Assembly (NCBI GenBank): GCA_964622915.1
Contig: CAZUSC010000036.1
Span: 1 to 11,129, forward strand
Reading direction: 5' to 3'
DNA: 11,129 nucleotides
Origin: CAZUSC01 sp964622915
GTDB lineage: Bacteria > Patescibacteriota > Andersenbacteria > UBA10190
Shown here one piece after another: positions 1 through 6,800 of this stretch (positions within the stretch are counted from its first letter, which is position 1; each line of letters opens with the position of its first letter). The notes under the pieces were generated by a model. It did not search any database. It saw only the letters and a list, made by a program, of their open reading frames with translations, and was not told where the DNA came from. The position numbers and the translations under genes are program-made.

Positions 1-258
1 ACTTTTTTGCTGGGCGACATGTTGGAGCCCGTTTCAAACCTCAAGATAGATTTACTGGTAAGCAACCCTCCATATTTACCCGCCGAAGCTTTAGCGAAGG
101 CTGGATGTTCCGCTGAAACCCGTGGTCTCAACTTTGAGCCATGCATTGCCTTGGACGGCGGCAGCGATGGACAGCAATTTTTAAAGCAGATCCGCTCGTG
201 GAAAATTCCGGCTGTGATAGAAACGACTGGCGGAGAAATAGAAGTTAGTAACAGGTAA
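1..258 (+). CDS. prmC: PrmC/HemK-type glutamine methyltransferase, 3' part, truncated
   Basis: The frame is open to the left edge, so the gene begins outside the window. PrmC methylates the glutamine of the GGQ motif in peptide-chain release factors using S-adenosylmethionine. The visible part holds the family signature: a GD dipeptide, then DLLVSNPPYLP with the catalytic NPPY motif, then FEPCIALDGGSDG, matching the EP-AL-GG-DG segment of PrmC. In the family a further 60-80 residues follow, including the last strands of the Rossmann-like fold. Here only about 30 follow before a TAA, and the last residues (VSNR) are encoded by a 7-base tandem repeat array. No continuation is apparent in the other two frames, so a simple frameshift is not supported. 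It is either a shortened functional protein or a gene cut by the repeat. The family call is firm; whether it works is uncertain. Confidence 0.85.
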   Translation, partial: TFLLGDMLEPVSNLKIDLLVSNPPYLPAEALAKAGCSAETRGLNFEPCIALDGGSDGQQFLKQIRSWKIPAVIETTGGEIEVSNR

Positions 259-282
259 CCAGTAATCAGTAACGAGTACTTA
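244..282 (+). repeat. Heptad repeat array A (GTAAnnn type), over the prmC stop
   Basis: GTA recurs exactly every 7 bases (248, 255, 262, 269, 276), giving five units such as GTAACCA, GTAATCA and GTAACGA. The array begins inside the last codons of the truncated prmC and contains its TAA. It runs directly, with a shift of phase, into the TAGG-type heptads of the next element. The period is read straight from the sequence; function is unknown. Confidence 0.8.
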
Positions 283-372
283 GGTTGTAGGTTGTAGGGA
301 TTAGGTGTTGTAGTACGGACTCGTCGAACTGCCAAATCGCGTCTACCACCTACAACCTACTAACTACAACCT
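281..372. repeat. Inverted heptad repeat, copy 1, in the prmC-rplY convergent gap
   Basis: Left arm 282-313 is made of TAGGTTG-like heptads (TAGGTTG, TAGGTTG, TAGGGAT, TAGGTGT). Right arm 343-372 is made of CTAnnnC heptads (CTACCAC, CTACAAC, CTACTAA, CTACAAC). The arms are reverse complements of each other apart from a 2-base length difference and a few mismatches, and leave a loop of about 29 bases. The right arm has no G at all and the left arm almost no C. The hairpin lies between converging genes and could slow or stop transcription from both sides, but there is no long T tract, so it is not a standard terminator. A second copy with a different loop lies at 8465-8539. Confidence 0.85.
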
Positions 373-378
373 CAGTAA

Positions 379-1095
379 TTATTCGGACTTCTTTTTGGAT
401 TGATCAGCTGGTTGCTTGTCGGCACCGTCGGCTGCGGCGCCCTCGGCACCTTCGGCAGCCGGAACTTCCTTGTCTGCCACGCCTTCCACGGCCGTGACAT
501 CGGCGGTAGTAGCTTCGGCTAATTCCTCATCAATTTCTTCCTGCGTGCGAGGAGCCTGCACCAAAGCTACGACGTCATCCTGTTCATGAAAGAGTGTAAT
601 GGCCGCTGGTAGGTTGAGGTCCGCAATACGAATCACCTTGGCGAAGTCGTCTAAAACAGAAATATCAATCTCAATATCGTGTGGCAGATGTTGGGGCAAC
701 GCTTCCAAATCAATCGTGTCGAGACTGCGCACCAACACGCCGCCTTGATCCTTGACGGCTGGTGATTCGCCAATAAAACGCAGCGGCACTTCGGCGCGAA
801 TTGGCTCGTCCAAGCGCACTTGGTAAAAATCGACGTGCAGCAACTTGCGGTGCACGGGATGGTACTGAACTTCGCGAATAATGACGGTGTGTTCTTTGCC
901 TTCAGCCACGTCCAAAGCGACCAGCGAGGTTGAGCCCGCGGCGCTAAAAACCTTGGCGAATTCCTTCTCCGGCACTTGTAGGCTAACTGATTTCAAGCCG
1001 TGTCCGTATAAGACGGCGGGCAAGAAACCCTGCTGTCTGGCTTGGCCTAAACTGCCGCTTCTCGGCTCTGCGGTTAATGAATGTCCTTTTGCCAT
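379..1095 (-). CDS. rplY: 50S ribosomal protein bL25, long (Ctc/TL5) form
   Basis: bL25 binds 5S rRNA in the large ribosomal subunit. The start is taken as the ATG at 1095 (MAKGHSLTAEPR), giving 238 residues; a TTG two codons upstream is less likely. Residues 1-92 form the 5S-binding L25 domain, with the typical GFLPAVLYGHG near 23-33 and the HPVHRKLLHVDFYQV segment near 79-93. Residues 95-182 are the second beta domain of the Ctc/TL5 form (VPLRFIGESPAVKDQGGVL and the DIEIDIS strand). From about 184 a tail rich in Ala, Glu and Asp ends in KKKSE; it looks disordered and is longer than in many relatives. No Shine-Dalgarno is seen; a TAGTAT hexamer 13 bases before the ATG could be a -10. Downstream is the inverted heptad repeat. 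The gene is separated from the upstream zinc-ribbon gene by a terminator and a candidate structured RNA. Confidence 0.95.
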   Translation of the reverse strand: MAKGHSLTAEPRSGSLGQARQQGFLPAVLYGHGLKSVSLQVPEKEFAKVFSAAGSTSLVALDVAEGKEHTVIIREVQYHPVHRKLLHVDFYQVRLDEPIRAEVPLRFIGESPAVKDQGGVLVRSLDTIDLEALPQHLPHDIEIDISVLDDFAKVIRIADLNLPAAITLFHEQDDVVALVQAPRTQEEIDEELAEATTADVTAVEGVADKEVPAAEGAEGAAADGADKQPADQSKKKSE

Positions 1096-1125
1096 ATGCA
1101 AAGAATTGATACTAGATGAGGTTGG

Positions 1126-1219
1126 TGTGAATCAGGGTGACACGAGCCGGGGCCCCCCGCTGGCGCGCAAGTTCTGAGCACCTGTGGGGTGAAGGCGAGT
1201 GGCAGGACCCTGATTTACA
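1126..1219 (+). ncRNA. Candidate structured RNA of unknown family
   Basis: Bases 1126-1138 pair with 1207-1219 to make a 13-bp stem with a single G-U pair; its core is AATCAGGGT against ACCCTGATT. Inside it, 1141-1148 (CACGAGCC) faces 1194-1201 (GGCGAGTG): three pairs, a tandem GA/AG mismatch, then three G-C pairs. On the plus strand these are G-A and A-G, the sheared pairs common in stable RNA; on the minus strand they would be poor U-C mismatches, so the plus strand is favoured. The interior is very GC-rich and can form a small CACC/GGTG hairpin at 1179-1191. It lacks the SRP RNA GGAAGCAG loop, tmRNA and tRNA marks. If the minus strand is transcribed it would instead be the 5' leader of rplY. 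No clear promoter is seen on either strand. Confidence 0.45.
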
Positions 1220-1238
1220 GCTTGTCTATTTTCTAACT

Positions 1239-1273
1239 AAAAACTGCGCATCTTTATTCGTACGCTCAGTTTT
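1239..1273 (-). terminator. Intrinsic terminator after the zinc-ribbon gene (possibly bidirectional)
   Basis: On the minus strand, AAAACTGAGCGT (1273-1262) pairs with ATGCGCAGTTTT (1251-1240) with one A-G mismatch and one G-U pair, a loop of 10 bases, and a T run at the end of the 3' arm. It starts 12 bases past the stop of the zinc-ribbon gene. The structure is nearly symmetric, so on the plus strand it could also end a transcript from the candidate RNA at 1126-1219. Confidence 0.65.
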
Positions 1274-1284
1274 AACAGCCTAAA

Positions 1285-1614
1285 CTATTTGCGATGACTC
1301 GTCAATGACTTCACGGCATTTTTGTCTTCTTTGAGAATTTCGTAAATGTTAAGCAGCTCGTTGCTGGAAACCTCTTTACTGCCAAAGAATTTCTTGGTAT
1401 CAGCCGCCGTCATATCAGTTACCAGCCCCAGGCTTACAATGCCCAGGCCAGTCATCGCCACCATGGCGACAATGGAGCTTTCACAGCGCGAGCAAGTAAC
1501 ATAAACCACCGTGGCGTCATCTTCTTCGCCAATAACTTGAGACCCGTCTAGGTCGTACTCCGCGCTGCAGAAGGGGCAGCGGGAGACAAAGTGCATATTG
1601 TCATCGAACTGCAT
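1285..1614 (-). CDS. Small zinc-ribbon protein of unknown function
   Basis: A 109-residue protein with two CxxC knuckles, CPFC at 13-16 and CSRC at 41-44, 24 residues apart: the layout of a zinc ribbon. After it come a short hydrophobic stretch (about 49-66, IVAMVAMTGLGIVSLGLV) and a C-terminal helical part with LVTDMTAADTKKFFGSKEVSSNELLNIYEIL split over residues 64-94. I recognise the general pattern (zinc ribbon, a TD-[ML]T motif, then a charged helix) as one seen in small conserved Patescibacteria proteins, but cannot name a function. The start at 1614 is kept because a good -10 lies 41 bases upstream; ATG at 1596 (codon 7) is an alternative. There is no Shine-Dalgarno. It is its own transcription unit: promoter behind rodA, terminator at 1239-1273. 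A role in nucleic-acid or protein binding is only a guess. Confidence 0.8.
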   Translation of the reverse strand: MQFDDNMHFVSRCPFCSAEYDLDGSQVIGEEDDATVVYVTCSRCESSIVAMVAMTGLGIVSLGLVTDMTAADTKKFFGSKEVSSNELLNIYEILKEDKNAVKSLTSHRK

Positions 1615-1655
1615 AAGTGTTTATTACATGATAGTCCAAAAAAGGCTGCTTGTCA

Positions 1656-1661
1656 ATTATA
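1656..1661 (-). promoter_or_regulatory. -10 box for the zinc-ribbon gene
   Basis: A perfect TATAAT lies on the minus strand, predicting a start near 1649 and a 5' leader of about 35 bases. The -35 region at about 17 bases is poor (TAGTTG). It lies in the 85-base gap after rodA, so the gene need not depend on rodA read-through. Confidence 0.5.
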
Positions 1662-1699
1662 TAAACTCGTGTTTGGTACAACTATAGTGTCCAATTTTC

Positions 1700-2821
1700 T
1701 TAAGTGATGCTGCTGATCTCCAGCGGCAAAACGCGCCTAAATTTACTGTAAACCTGGACTGATTCTGCCACGCCAACCAGCAGCAACGTCACCAGTAAGT
1801 TTGACCCGCCGTAACTAACCAGCGGCAAGGGAATTCCGGTCACCGGCAGTAGACCCATGTTCATTCCGGCACTGACCAAGAGGCTAACAATTAATAATGA
1901 ATACACGCCGACGCAAAATAACTGCCCGAACATGTCGGTGGTACTGCGAGCAATCACCAATAAACGCCAAAGGATTACGGCGTACAAGGCCAGGACAATA
2001 GTGAGCCCTATTAACCCTAGTTCTTCGCCAATGCTAGCAAAAATAAAATCGGTATGTTGTTCGGGCAGAAATTGCAACTGGGACTGCGGCCCATGCCCCA
2101 ACCCCCGACCGGAAATCTGGCCGGAACCAAGCGCAATCATTGATTGATTAATATTGTAGCCAGCGCGCAACGGATCCTGCGCCGGGTTCAAAAAAGTTAG
2201 AATACGTTCCTTTTGATAGTCAAGCAGTCCCCATTGCCAGCCGCCAGCGGCCAGCAACGCCGCGATCACTCCGAGCACGAGCACTTGCCGCCAGGGCAGG
2301 CCTAAAAAAATTATCAGACTAGCCCAGGAGGACAGCAATAAAAAAGCCATACCAATATCCGGTTCGCTTAAGACCAAGGCCACCGGCACCACGACCAGGG
2401 CGGCGCTGATGGCCACCAACCGCCAGTTAATACCTTTATAGCGGCTAAAGAGCCAGGCCAGTGTTACGATCAGGAACGCTTTCATTAATTCCGATGGCTG
2501 GATCTGAAAGCCAAAAAACTCCAGACGGGAAATCGTACCGCGAATAACGGGACCAATGGCATTAACGGCAATCAAGCCGGCCAAACCTATCCCGTAGAGA
2601 GTGGGTGCATAGCGGTCCCAGGTGTGGTAGGGAATTTTGATGACAGCCGCCATCAAGGTAATTCCTAAGCCCGCCGCCATTAACTGCCGCCAGAACAATG
2701 GCGACAGCGTGTCTTGGTTATAAGTCGAGCTTAGCAACATGGCCAGCCCTAATAGAATGAGCAGTACGGCACTAGACAGTAGCACCCAGTCTATTGACGT
2801 GAGCAGTTCCTTAAAACGCAT
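1700..2821 (-). CDS. rodA: Rod-shape determining protein RodA (SEDS glycosyltransferase)
   Basis: RodA polymerises lipid II into glycan strands in the elongasome, in the inner membrane, with a class B penicillin-binding protein. The 373 residues match the family's usual length with about ten hydrophobic segments. Signatures in order: FGFQIQPSELMK at 103-114; LSEPDIGMAFLL at 151-162, where many relatives have QPDLGTA; NINQSMIALGSGQISGRGLGHGPQ split over 223-246; the catalytic loop FLPEQHTDFIFA at 251-262 with the essential Asp at 258; and GLLPVTGIPLPLVSYGGS over 323-340. The common GxxRW before QPSE reads SRLEF here, so the Trp is missing. RodA is preferred to FtsW because of the FLPEQHTDF loop and the lack of an FtsW-like long N-terminus, but the two are close. 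No partner PBP2 gene is in the window. The ATG at 2821 follows a promoter-like heptad array and no Shine-Dalgarno is visible. Confidence 0.93.
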   Translation of the reverse strand: MRFKELLTSIDWVLLSSAVLLILLGLAMLLSSTYNQDTLSPLFWRQLMAAGLGITLMAAVIKIPYHTWDRYAPTLYGIGLAGLIAVNAIGPVIRGTISRLEFFGFQIQPSELMKAFLIVTLAWLFSRYKGINWRLVAISAALVVVPVALVLSEPDIGMAFLLLSSWASLIIFLGLPWRQVLVLGVIAALLAAGGWQWGLLDYQKERILTFLNPAQDPLRAGYNINQSMIALGSGQISGRGLGHGPQSQLQFLPEQHTDFIFASIGEELGLIGLTIVLALYAVILWRLLVIARSTTDMFGQLFCVGVYSLLIVSLLVSAGMNMGLLPVTGIPLPLVSYGGSNLLVTLLLVGVAESVQVYSKFRRVLPLEISSIT

Positions 2822-2826
2822 TTATA

Positions 2827-2857
2827 ATAGTATTTAGTAGCAAGTATTTAGTATCAA
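2827..2857 (-). promoter_or_regulatory. Possible rodA promoter inside a heptad array
   Basis: On the minus strand TTGATA (2857-2852) and TACTAT (2832-2827) are 19 bases apart, a little wider than ideal. Initiation about 6-7 bases past the -10 would fall on the rodA ATG at 2821, giving a leaderless mRNA. The -35 is made of repeat sequence, so the match could also be chance from an AT-rich repeat. Confidence 0.35.
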
Positions 2858-2864
2858 GTATACG
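2830..2864 (-). repeat. Heptad repeat array C before rodA
   Basis: Five contiguous 7-base units each begin with GTA on the plus strand (GTATTTA, GTAGCAA, GTATTTA, GTATCAA, GTATACG). The array fills half of the 67-base gap between the FxLYD gene and rodA. One unit, GTAGCAA, recurs in array D (3693-3727). Confidence 0.85.
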
Positions 2865-2888
2865 ACCGAGAAACGCTGGCACTAGTAA

Positions 2889-3686
2889 TTATCTTAATGA
2901 ACCAGGGTCGCCGATAATGTCGACGACATTATCTTCACGAAACATGTTAGTGCTAGGCAAGCCAATAACCTGATCAATGGCTTGCGGCGGCTTGGGCCAT
3001 TGGACGGTAAATTCTCGCTGCTCGCCCACTAACAACTTGCCGATAAAGGTCTTCCCTACCCCGATCATGCTGCCCTGCGTATCAAGCGCGACGGCGGTTA
3101 CTTCCACTCGCTGCCAGTCAAATGTGCTGCTATTCGTAATCACTCCCGGCTGGTCTTCCAGGGTTTGATTCCCCACTGTCTTAGTTTGACGCTCCCGCAA
3201 GGATAAAGCGAAACGCGGCAGGTCTAGATTGTCTGGCAGGCGGATAAAATTGACTTCGGGCGGTAAATTGACGGCCACCCGGCCGAGACGCCGCTCTAAC
3301 GGCAATTTTATATTCAAAGCGGCAACGTATTGGATGGAGCCAGGCAGCACATAAGTGCTCTCACTGGCCTCTTTTATTACTTGGCCGTCAGTATCATAAA
3401 GACTAAAGTTTATTTGGTAAGTGGCGACCCCCGCCCGGGGGTTTGGGTTACGCAGCAGGGCCACAATATCTACCACGCGCTCGCCGGCCGCCGGATTATT
3501 CTGGGAAATCACGGCTACATCTTCCAAGGCAATAGCCGCGAATTCAGGCGCTGTGGATGGAGTGACTTGTGGGCCGGGCTCCCCCTGACGCGCCAGCAAT
3601 GCCGCTAGGCCCATCAGCAATCCCCCTAACACCACCAGTGCTCCTAAGGCGTAAGACGTCTTCTTTATAACGCGACTGGAAACCAT
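2889..3686 (-). CDS. Membrane-anchored FxLYD-domain protein
   Basis: A 265-residue protein with one N-terminal membrane segment (about 12-32) after a basic start (RVIKK), followed by an exported part. Two beta-sandwich modules can be seen. The first, about 54-128, contains VVDIVALLRNPNP and the literal FxLYD motif FSLYD at 94-98, followed by VLPGSIQYVA. The second, about 184-230, has NSSTFDWQRVEVTAVALD, then a GxGxT turn and GEQREFTVQW, the usual ending of FxLYD/DUF3426-like modules. Such domains are found in exported or envelope proteins; their ligand is not known. It lies 67 bases upstream of rodA on the same strand and may be cotranscribed with it, which would suit an envelope role, but the repeat array between them may carry a separate promoter. 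The ATG at 3686 has no Shine-Dalgarno. Confidence 0.8.
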   Translation of the reverse strand: MVSSRVIKKTSYALGALVVLGGLLMGLAALLARQGEPGPQVTPSTAPEFAAIALEDVAVISQNNPAAGERVVDIVALLRNPNPRAGVATYQINFSLYDTDGQVIKEASESTYVLPGSIQYVAALNIKLPLERRLGRVAVNLPPEVNFIRLPDNLDLPRFALSLRERQTKTVGNQTLEDQPGVITNSSTFDWQRVEVTAVALDTQGSMIGVGKTFIGKLLVGEQREFTVQWPKPPQAIDQVIGLPSTNMFREDNVVDIIGDPGSLR

Positions 3687-3692
3687 AGATAA

Positions 3693-3727
3693 GTATCAGG
3701 TATATGGTAGCAAGTATAAAGTATATA
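3693..3727 (+). repeat. Heptad repeat array D in the divergent gap
   Basis: Five contiguous units start with GTA every 7 bases (GTATCAG, GTATATG, GTAGCAA, GTATAAA, GTATATA). It lies just upstream of the FxLYD gene start. Its first part (3687-3702) is nearly the reverse complement of 3779-3794 in array E, so the two arrays face each other across the gap. Confidence 0.85.
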
Positions 3728-3749
3728 TTGCTCAAAAGATAAGCTTGCC

Positions 3750-3784
3750 GTATTCAGTAGTAGGGGATGGCGAATACTGAATAC
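3750..3784. repeat. Perfect 10-bp inverted repeat upstream of dnaE
   Basis: GTATTCAGTA (3750-3759) and TACTGAATAC (3775-3784) are exact reverse complements around a 15-base loop. The right arm is also the first part of heptad array E, so the hairpin is built from heptad units in opposite orientation. It could be an operator or a structural element; nothing in the sequence decides. Confidence 0.7.
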
Positions 3785-3809
3785 TTGATACTTACTACTC
3801 TCTACTCAG
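3775..3809 (-). repeat. Heptad repeat array E upstream of dnaE
   Basis: Five contiguous units start with TAC every 7 bases on the plus strand (TACTGAA, TACTTGA, TACTTAC, TACTCTC, TACTCAG), i.e. GTA heptads read on the minus strand. The array overlaps an open reading frame extension of dnaE (ATG at 3767), which is why that upstream start is not used. Confidence 0.85.
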
Positions 3810-3818
3810 ACAAGTTGT

Positions 3819-3824
3819 TATACT
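3819..3824 (+). promoter_or_regulatory. -10 box for dnaE, near-leaderless
   Basis: TATACT lies 8 bases before the dnaE ATG at 3833. Initiation 7-8 bases past it would put the first base of the mRNA at or next to the ATG. No good -35 is found at 16-18 bases, so the call rests on the -10 and its position. Confidence 0.45.
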
Positions 3825-3832
3825 ACATAGCC

Positions 3833-6800
3833 ATGTCAGCCGATTTCACCCACCTTCACGTTCATAGCCATTATTCCCTCTTAGACGGACTGGGCAAAAT
3901 CGATCAACTGATTGATCGCACTAAGGAGCTAGGAATGAATGCGCTAGCGCTGACGGATCATGGCGCGCTGTACGGAATAATTGAATTCGTCCAAGCGGCG
4001 CAAGCGGCCGGCATTAAACCGATTGTGGGAATGGAAGCTTATTTGGCGCCCAATGGTCACGACAAAAAGCGGGGCAAGATTGACGCCAATCCCCGGCACT
4101 TAACGCTGCTTGCCCAAAATAATCAGGGGTACAAAAATCTCATGCAGCTAAGCACGATCGCTCATCTGCATGGCTACTATTACCGTCCGCGCATTGACTA
4201 CCAACTGTTAGAGAAATACAGCGAAGGACTAATCGTGCTATCCGGTTGCTTAAACGGCGATATTGCCCGCGCCATTATTGCCAACCGGCCAGCCGATGCT
4301 AAGAAATTAATTGAGTGGCACCTGGAGCGATTTGGAGCGGATCGATTTTATCTGGAGGTGCAGGATCATCCCAATTTAGCTGATCAAAAAAAGGTCAATG
4401 AAGCTCTGTTCAGCTATGCCAAGCAATACAAATTATCATTAACGGCTACGGCCGACAGCCACTATATCCACGCCGATGATGCCCACGCCCAGGATGTCCT
4501 AGTCTGCGTGCAAACCGGTAAAACAGTGGATGATAAAGATCGCCTGTGTATGTTGGATGAAGATTTATCTCTGAAAAGTCCCCAAGAACTAAAAGAGGCT
4601 TGGCAGGAGCACCCGGAAGCGATCGACAGCACCCAGAAGATTGCCGCCATGTGCCAGGTAGATTTTACTTTCGGCGTAAATAAATTACCGCACTATCCCC
4701 TGCCCGCTGGCCAAACACCCGACCAGGCTTTGCGCGAGGCTGCCCAGCGGGGTCTGGCGATTCGTTACGGCCGGAGTATCCCCCATGGTGCGTTGGAGCG
4801 ACTGGATTATGAATTGAGCGTAATTCAGAAGACCGGCTTTGCGTCTTACTTCTTAATCGTGGCTGATTTTGTTAATGAAGCCAAAAGGCGCGGAATATTG
4901 GTAGGGCCAGGCCGCGGCAGCGCCGCCGGCAGTATTGTTTCTTATCTTACTAATATTACTAACCTCGATCCCCTGCATTACAATTTACTGTTTGAAAGAT
5001 TTCTAAATCCCGATCGAGTATCCATGCCGGACATCGATTTGGATTTTGCCGATGATCGCCGGGGAGAAGTAATTGACTACGTCCGCGCCAAGTACGGACA
5101 AGAACACGTCGCCCAAATTATTACCTTCGGAACGATGGCTGCCCGCGCGGCTGTCCGCGATTCCGGCCGAGCGCTCGGCTTCCCCTATTCCTTCTGTGAC
5201 ACTATCGCCAAAGCAATTCCGGCGTTCACAAATTTTGAACAAGCGTTACAGCCGGGCACAGAACTCCACGAGATATATACTTCCGATCCCCAGGCAAAAA
5301 AATTGATTGACACCGCCAAAAAATTGGAAGGGGTCTGCCGGCACGCTTCTACTCATGCCGCCGCGGTAGTAATTACCGACGAGCCCTTGACTGACTACGT
5401 ACCCCTGCAACTTTCTAGCAGCGCTGATGGCAGCAAAGACACTGTCACGCAATACGCCATGGGGCCGGTTGAATCACTGGGACTGCTCAAGATGGACTTT
5501 TTGGGACTGAAAAACCTTACCGTCTTGCAAAGATCAGTGCAGCTAATTGAGCAACGCCGGGGCATAAAAATTGATTTAGATAATTTGCCGGAAGGTGACG
5601 GCGCCACTTATCGTCTGCTGCAGGAAGGTAAAACGGTCGGTATCTTTCAGTTAGAGTCCGCCGGCATGCGCCGCTACTTAAAAGAGCTTAAGCCCACAGA
5701 ATTTGAAGACATTATTTCTATCGGCGCCTTGTATCGGCCGGGCCCGATGGAATCCATCCCTGACTTCATTGCCGCCAAGCACGGCCGCAAAGCCATTACC
5801 TATCTGCATCCGACCATGGAGCCGATATTGCAAAAAACTTATGGCGTGATCGTTACCCAAGACCAAGTGCTGCAAATCGCCCGGGAATTTGCCGGCTTTA
5901 CTTATGGTGAAGCAGACATTCTGCGCAAGGCCGTAGGAAAGAAAATAAGGAAGCTACTTATAGAACAGCGGCAAAAATTTATTGAGGGTGCGATGACCAC
6001 GCACAGTCTTGATCAGGGTACGGCGCAAAAAGTGTGGGATTTTATTGAACCGTTCGCTCGCTATGGTTTCAATCGAGCTCATGCCGCCTGTTACGCCATG
6101 ATTGCTTACCAAACTGCCTACCTCAAAGCCAACTACACGGCGGAATTTATGGCGGCCCTCTTAACTTGCGATGAAGGCAACACCGATCGCCAGGCAATCG
6201 AAGTAGCTGATGCCGCTAGTTTCAAGCTCCCTATCTTGCCGCCTGATATTAACGAAAGTGAGCACGACTTTACGGTGGTGGATACAGAAGATAAACAGTC
6301 CGGTATCCGTTTTGGTTTGGGAGCTATTAAAAATGTCGGACACAACACTGTCGACGCCGTTATTGCCGAACGGCGCCTCAATGGACCTTACCAAGATATT
6401 GGCGATTTAGTCCGGCGGCTCGATTCGAAGAACTTAAACCGCAAATCAATGGAAAGCTTGGCTAAGGCCGGCGCCTTTGATCAGTTGTCAGAAAGAGCCG
6501 CCGTGCTGGCCAACTTGGAGCGCTTGCTGGAATTCAGTCACGACTTGCATCGTCGGCAAGACAAGGGACAGCAGAATCTTTTTGCGGGTGGCGGCGCCAC
6601 ACTGGCCTTACCCTCCCTGCAACTAACACCCGTGGCTGCGGCCAGTAAGGATCAGCGCTTACAATGGGAAAAGGAGCTGCTGGGATTATATGTATCCGAA
6701 CATCCGCTGCTTGAACTGCAGGAAGAATTATCCCGTGCCGTCCAAAATATTGTTGATCTAAAAGACGCTCGTCCCGGTAGCACACTACGCGTCGCCGGTA

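Noticed and set aside
282..313. Telomere-like TAGG heptads marking a linear replicon end
   Set aside because: The heptads resemble telomere units, but the arrays are short, internal, paired as inverted arms and flanked by ordinary genes on both sides.
244..372. CRISPR array
   Set aside because: Units are 7 bases, degenerate and without spacers; no cas genes are in the window.
1102..1219. HDV-like self-cleaving ribozyme on the plus strand
   Set aside because: AGGCGAGTGGC near 1193-1203 resembles the catalytic GGCGAATGGG strand, and the AATCAGGGT stem could be P2, but the required 7-bp P1 directly at the cleavage site cannot be formed; the only possible partner (AGAATTG with CAAGTTCT) has a bulge and a far too long joining segment.
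1126..1219. SRP 4.5S RNA, tRNA-Ser/Leu, tmRNA or a 5S rRNA
   Set aside because: Size fits SRP RNA, but the GGAA apical loop and GGAAGCAG asymmetric loop are missing on both strands; there is no T-loop, acceptor stem or loop E motif for the others.
3767..3832. Upstream ATG start for dnaE
   Set aside because: The extra 22 residues are translated heptad repeat, the conserved protein begins at MSADFTHLHVHSHYS, and a -10 box lies between the two starts.
5003..5242. Open frames inside dnaE, L25 and other genes on the opposite strand or in other frames
   Set aside because: They overlap genes with clear family motifs, show no motif of their own and have composition expected of shadow frames.
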